Source: Myxococcales bacterium (GTDB taxonomy: Bacteria; Myxococcota_C; UBA6777). From it: a stretch of DNA of 8,937 nucleotides. Shown here piece after piece: positions 7,095 through 8,937 of the stretch. A program made the position numbers and the translations under genes. Under the pieces are notes generated by a model. The model saw only the letters and a list, made by a program, of their open reading frames with translations, was not told the DNA's origin and searched no databases. Numbering within the stretch: the first letter of the stretch is position 1; the number at the start of each line of letters is the position of its first letter. The DNA lies in NCBI GenBank assembly GCA_027005175.1, contig JALTMC010000460.1, positions 6,810 through 15,746 of the forward strand. The letters are read 5' to 3'.

Positions 7095-8937
7095 ATGCAC
7101 CAAAAGTCCAAACGATATCCTATGTTACAACGCTTTCTCCTGTTAAAGGTCTGGGACTTCTCAGGATGGTTGCGTTTGGTGGTATTGGTCAGCAGTCTCT
7201 GGCTGTGCATGACAACCGCGACATGGGCCGAGCGAGGAGTCTTCCGCTGGAGAAGCTTGCAATTGCATTTGGCTGGCTCATCCACGCGTTCGATACAGCA
7301 AGCTTTGCAGCAGAAACGATGCGCTGTCGCAAAGACGTTGTTTCAACAAAAGCGAGCTTCTCTGAAACGAGCAACTGTCCGAGCGATACGCTTGTTGTTG
7401 GGGCATTGTTGGAGCCAGAAACAACAGTGGAGTAAGGCACGTCGGGCGATGGTACCTTTCACCCGACGATCGTATCGCTTATGGGATTATGTGCTTGTTT
7501 GGATGGGAGACACTTACAGGGAAGAAAAGAAGATACAACAAGCGGTGCGGGCGTATTTGAAGGTGCCGAGTTCATCCGTCTTGTATGGGGAGGCGCGTTT
7601 GCGTTCTGCGTCTTTGTTGTTGAGTACAAAGCGAGCAGCCAAGGCACTGCGAAGCATTCGGAGGATGCCGAGGCGTGCGATGCGGCCCTCGCACTGGTGG
7701 GTCGCTGCTCGTGCGGCTCACGCGCTTAACACACGAAAGAGTCGTAGAGAGGCAATGCGTTGGGCCACAAAGATCTGGGTCAAAGCGCCGACATCGAAGG
7801 AAGCAGCGCAAGTTAAAATCTGGATGCGAGGGCAATCTCTTCCTTGGAAGCTCGTTGATGCTCAGCGTATTGCGCGTGCTTTCCGGCTGAATCGACACTA
7901 CCAATACAAAAGTGCTCTTCGCACCTTACGAAGGGTGCGACTCTCTCGTCGATCGTCCAAAGCACTGCGGTGTCGTCTGCATTTTGCACGCGGCTTTGCT
8001 TATTTTCGTCGTCGGATCTATCGGCGTTCGATCCCCCATTTGAAGCGGGCCAGGCGAGCGTGTCGAAGATATAAGCATCTGTACAGACGTCTGTTATTTT
8101 ACTTGGGTCTTTCTTACCAGCGATGGGGGCGATGGCGAAAAGGAACTCCTTATTTTCGTGAGCTGGCTCGTCGCTTCTCGAACCACTACCTGGCTGATGA
8201 TGCCATTTTCAGAATCGCAGATAACGCTGATCGCGGTGGACGAAAGAAAGAGGCGCGGCGATATTACCGAGAGCTACAGCGACGATTCCCTCGCGGTGAT
8301 ATGTCTCGTGTGGCGCGTTGGCGACTGGCATTTCAGGCTTATCGTTACGGAAGGTGGAGTCGGGCCAGACGTTTGCTGTATGCGATCTATCGCAATTCTC
8401 CAAGGAGTCGGCATGCACCCGCTGCATTGTATTATGCGACACAAGCGCAAGCTCACTTGAGACGGCGAAAGCGAGGTCATCGCTCCAAAGTTATCCGAAT
8501 GTACCGACGTCTTGTGTACACATACCCGCTCCATTTCTACAGCTTTCTGGCTCTCTCTCAGTTGCGCCGATACACGCGAAAACGATGGCGTTTGCGACGT
8601 TGTGTGTGGCTGCAATCGCGAGGGCGATTGCGCTGTGTTGAGCGCAACGTCAAAACGAGGCGCGGGGTACGAAAGCTTCCTTGGGGGCCGATCCCTGAGC
8701 AGCCCCCCACATCCCAGCAATTACTGAAATTGTATGATGGCTATACCGCTTCGTTTCTACGACATCCGAATTATTTGCGCGGAAGAGAGTTATATCGCTT
8801 GGGGTTCAAGGACGAAGCTGCTCGCGAATGGCTTAACTTACGGTCATGTCGGGTCATCCGTATAAGAAGAAAATACCGTCGTTGTGGGAGGTATGGTGAT
8901 CCGGGTGCTGCTCTTCTGGCTCTTCTCTTTCACCTGG
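7095..8937 (+). CDS. Exported, arginine-rich protein resembling the superhelical region of soluble lytic transglycosylase Slt (partial, C-terminus beyond window)
   Basis: The frame from ATG 7095 is open for 614 codons to the window edge; AGGGAA (7085-7090) lies 4 nt upstream. Residues 1-45 look like a signal peptide: basic start, hydrophobic WLRLVVLVSSLWLCM (25-39) and a TWA/E cleavage site after Ala45. The rest is predominantly helical and repeat-like. YLADDAIFRIADNADRGG (365-382), the following unit with ELQRRFP, then ALYYATQAQAHL (about 444-455), MYRRLVYTYPLHFYSFLAL and LRGRELYRLGFKDEAAREWL match the spacing and pattern of the alpha-superhelical U/L region of Slt70-type lytic murein transglycosylases. 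Those enzymes cleave peptidoglycan in the periplasm. The catalytic goose-lysozyme-like domain with its Glu would come after the window end, so activity is unproven; a TPR-like adaptor is the main alternative. By hand count 120 of 614 residues are Arg and about 26 are acidic, extreme for an exported protein. The gene follows the response regulator by 16 nt. Confidence 0.8.
   Translation, partial: MHQKSKRYPMLQRFLLLKVWDFSGWLRLVVLVSSLWLCMTTATWAERGVFRWRSLQLHLAGSSTRSIQQALQQKRCAVAKTLFQQKRASLKRATVRAIRLLLGHCWSQKQQWSKARRAMVPFTRRSYRLWDYVLVWMGDTYREEKKIQQAVRAYLKVPSSSVLYGEARLRSASLLLSTKRAAKALRSIRRMPRRAMRPSHWWVAARAAHALNTRKSRREAMRWATKIWVKAPTSKEAAQVKIWMRGQSLPWKLVDAQRIARAFRLNRHYQYKSALRTLRRVRLSRRSSKALRCRLHFARGFAYFRRRIYRRSIPHLKRARRACRRYKHLYRRLLFYLGLSYQRWGRWRKGTPYFRELARRFSNHYLADDAIFRIADNADRGGRKKEARRYYRELQRRFPRGDMSRVARWRLAFQAYRYGRWSRARRLLYAIYRNSPRSRHAPAALYYATQAQAHLRRRKRGHRSKVIRMYRRLVYTYPLHFYSFLALSQLRRYTRKRWRLRRCVWLQSRGRLRCVERNVKTRRGVRKLPWGPIPEQPPTSQQLLKLYDGYTASFLRHPNYLRGRELYRLGFKDEAAREWLNLRSCRVIRIRRKYRRCGRYGDPGAALLALLFHL

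Noticed and set aside
7166-8727. Numerous 60-150-codon open frames on both strands in the right-hand region
   Set aside because: All overlap the single 614-codon frame that has a ribosome site, a signal peptide and Slt-like repeats. GC-rich Arg codons suppress stops in the other frames.

Overview
The window is a bacterial chromosomal segment of moderate GC content with seven protein-coding genes, two of them cut by the window edges. I found no rRNA, tRNA, insertion sequence, phage gene or CRISPR array. Multi-PEGA membrane proteins, cytoplasmic hybrid-like kinases with receiver-like domains, and large Slt-type transglycosylases are common in the former Deltaproteobacteria (Myxococcota/Bradymonadota-like lineages). 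That is my best guess for the source, but it rests on domain content only and is weak.

Left block (1-3754): the 5' part of a MalK/UgpC-type ABC ATPase gene runs leftward off the edge. A 331-base divergent intergenic region separates it from a rightward gene pair. The first gene of the pair is a single-pass membrane protein with about four PEGA-like repeats and a run of 16 consecutive arginines. The second, 40 nt downstream, is a processive-type family 2 glycosyltransferase of the BcsA/PgaC type with intact catalytic motifs. Together they look like a small surface-polysaccharide unit, in which the strongly basic PEGA protein could be an accessory or anchor. That role is inference.

Middle (3756-4847): a leftward gene for a membrane-anchored alpha/beta hydrolase with a complete Ser-Asp-His set. 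It converges on the glycosyltransferase with one base between the two stop codons.

Right block (5054-8937): a soluble histidine kinase carries a degenerate receiver-like N-terminus and what looks like half of a second receiver-like domain at its C-terminus. A stretch of short tandem repeats follows. Then come a stand-alone CheY-like response regulator with all catalytic residues and, 16 nt later, a 614-codon open frame that runs off the right edge. This last gene is the least obvious item in the window. It encodes an exported protein whose repeats resemble the superhelical region of soluble lytic murein transglycosylases (Slt family), and about one residue in five is arginine. Its catalytic domain, if present, lies outside the window.

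The most interesting features are the two exceptionally basic predicted envelope proteins, the repeat-filled junction after the truncated kinase tail, and the kinase-regulator-Slt-like linkage, which suggests (but does not prove) two-component control of cell-wall remodelling.
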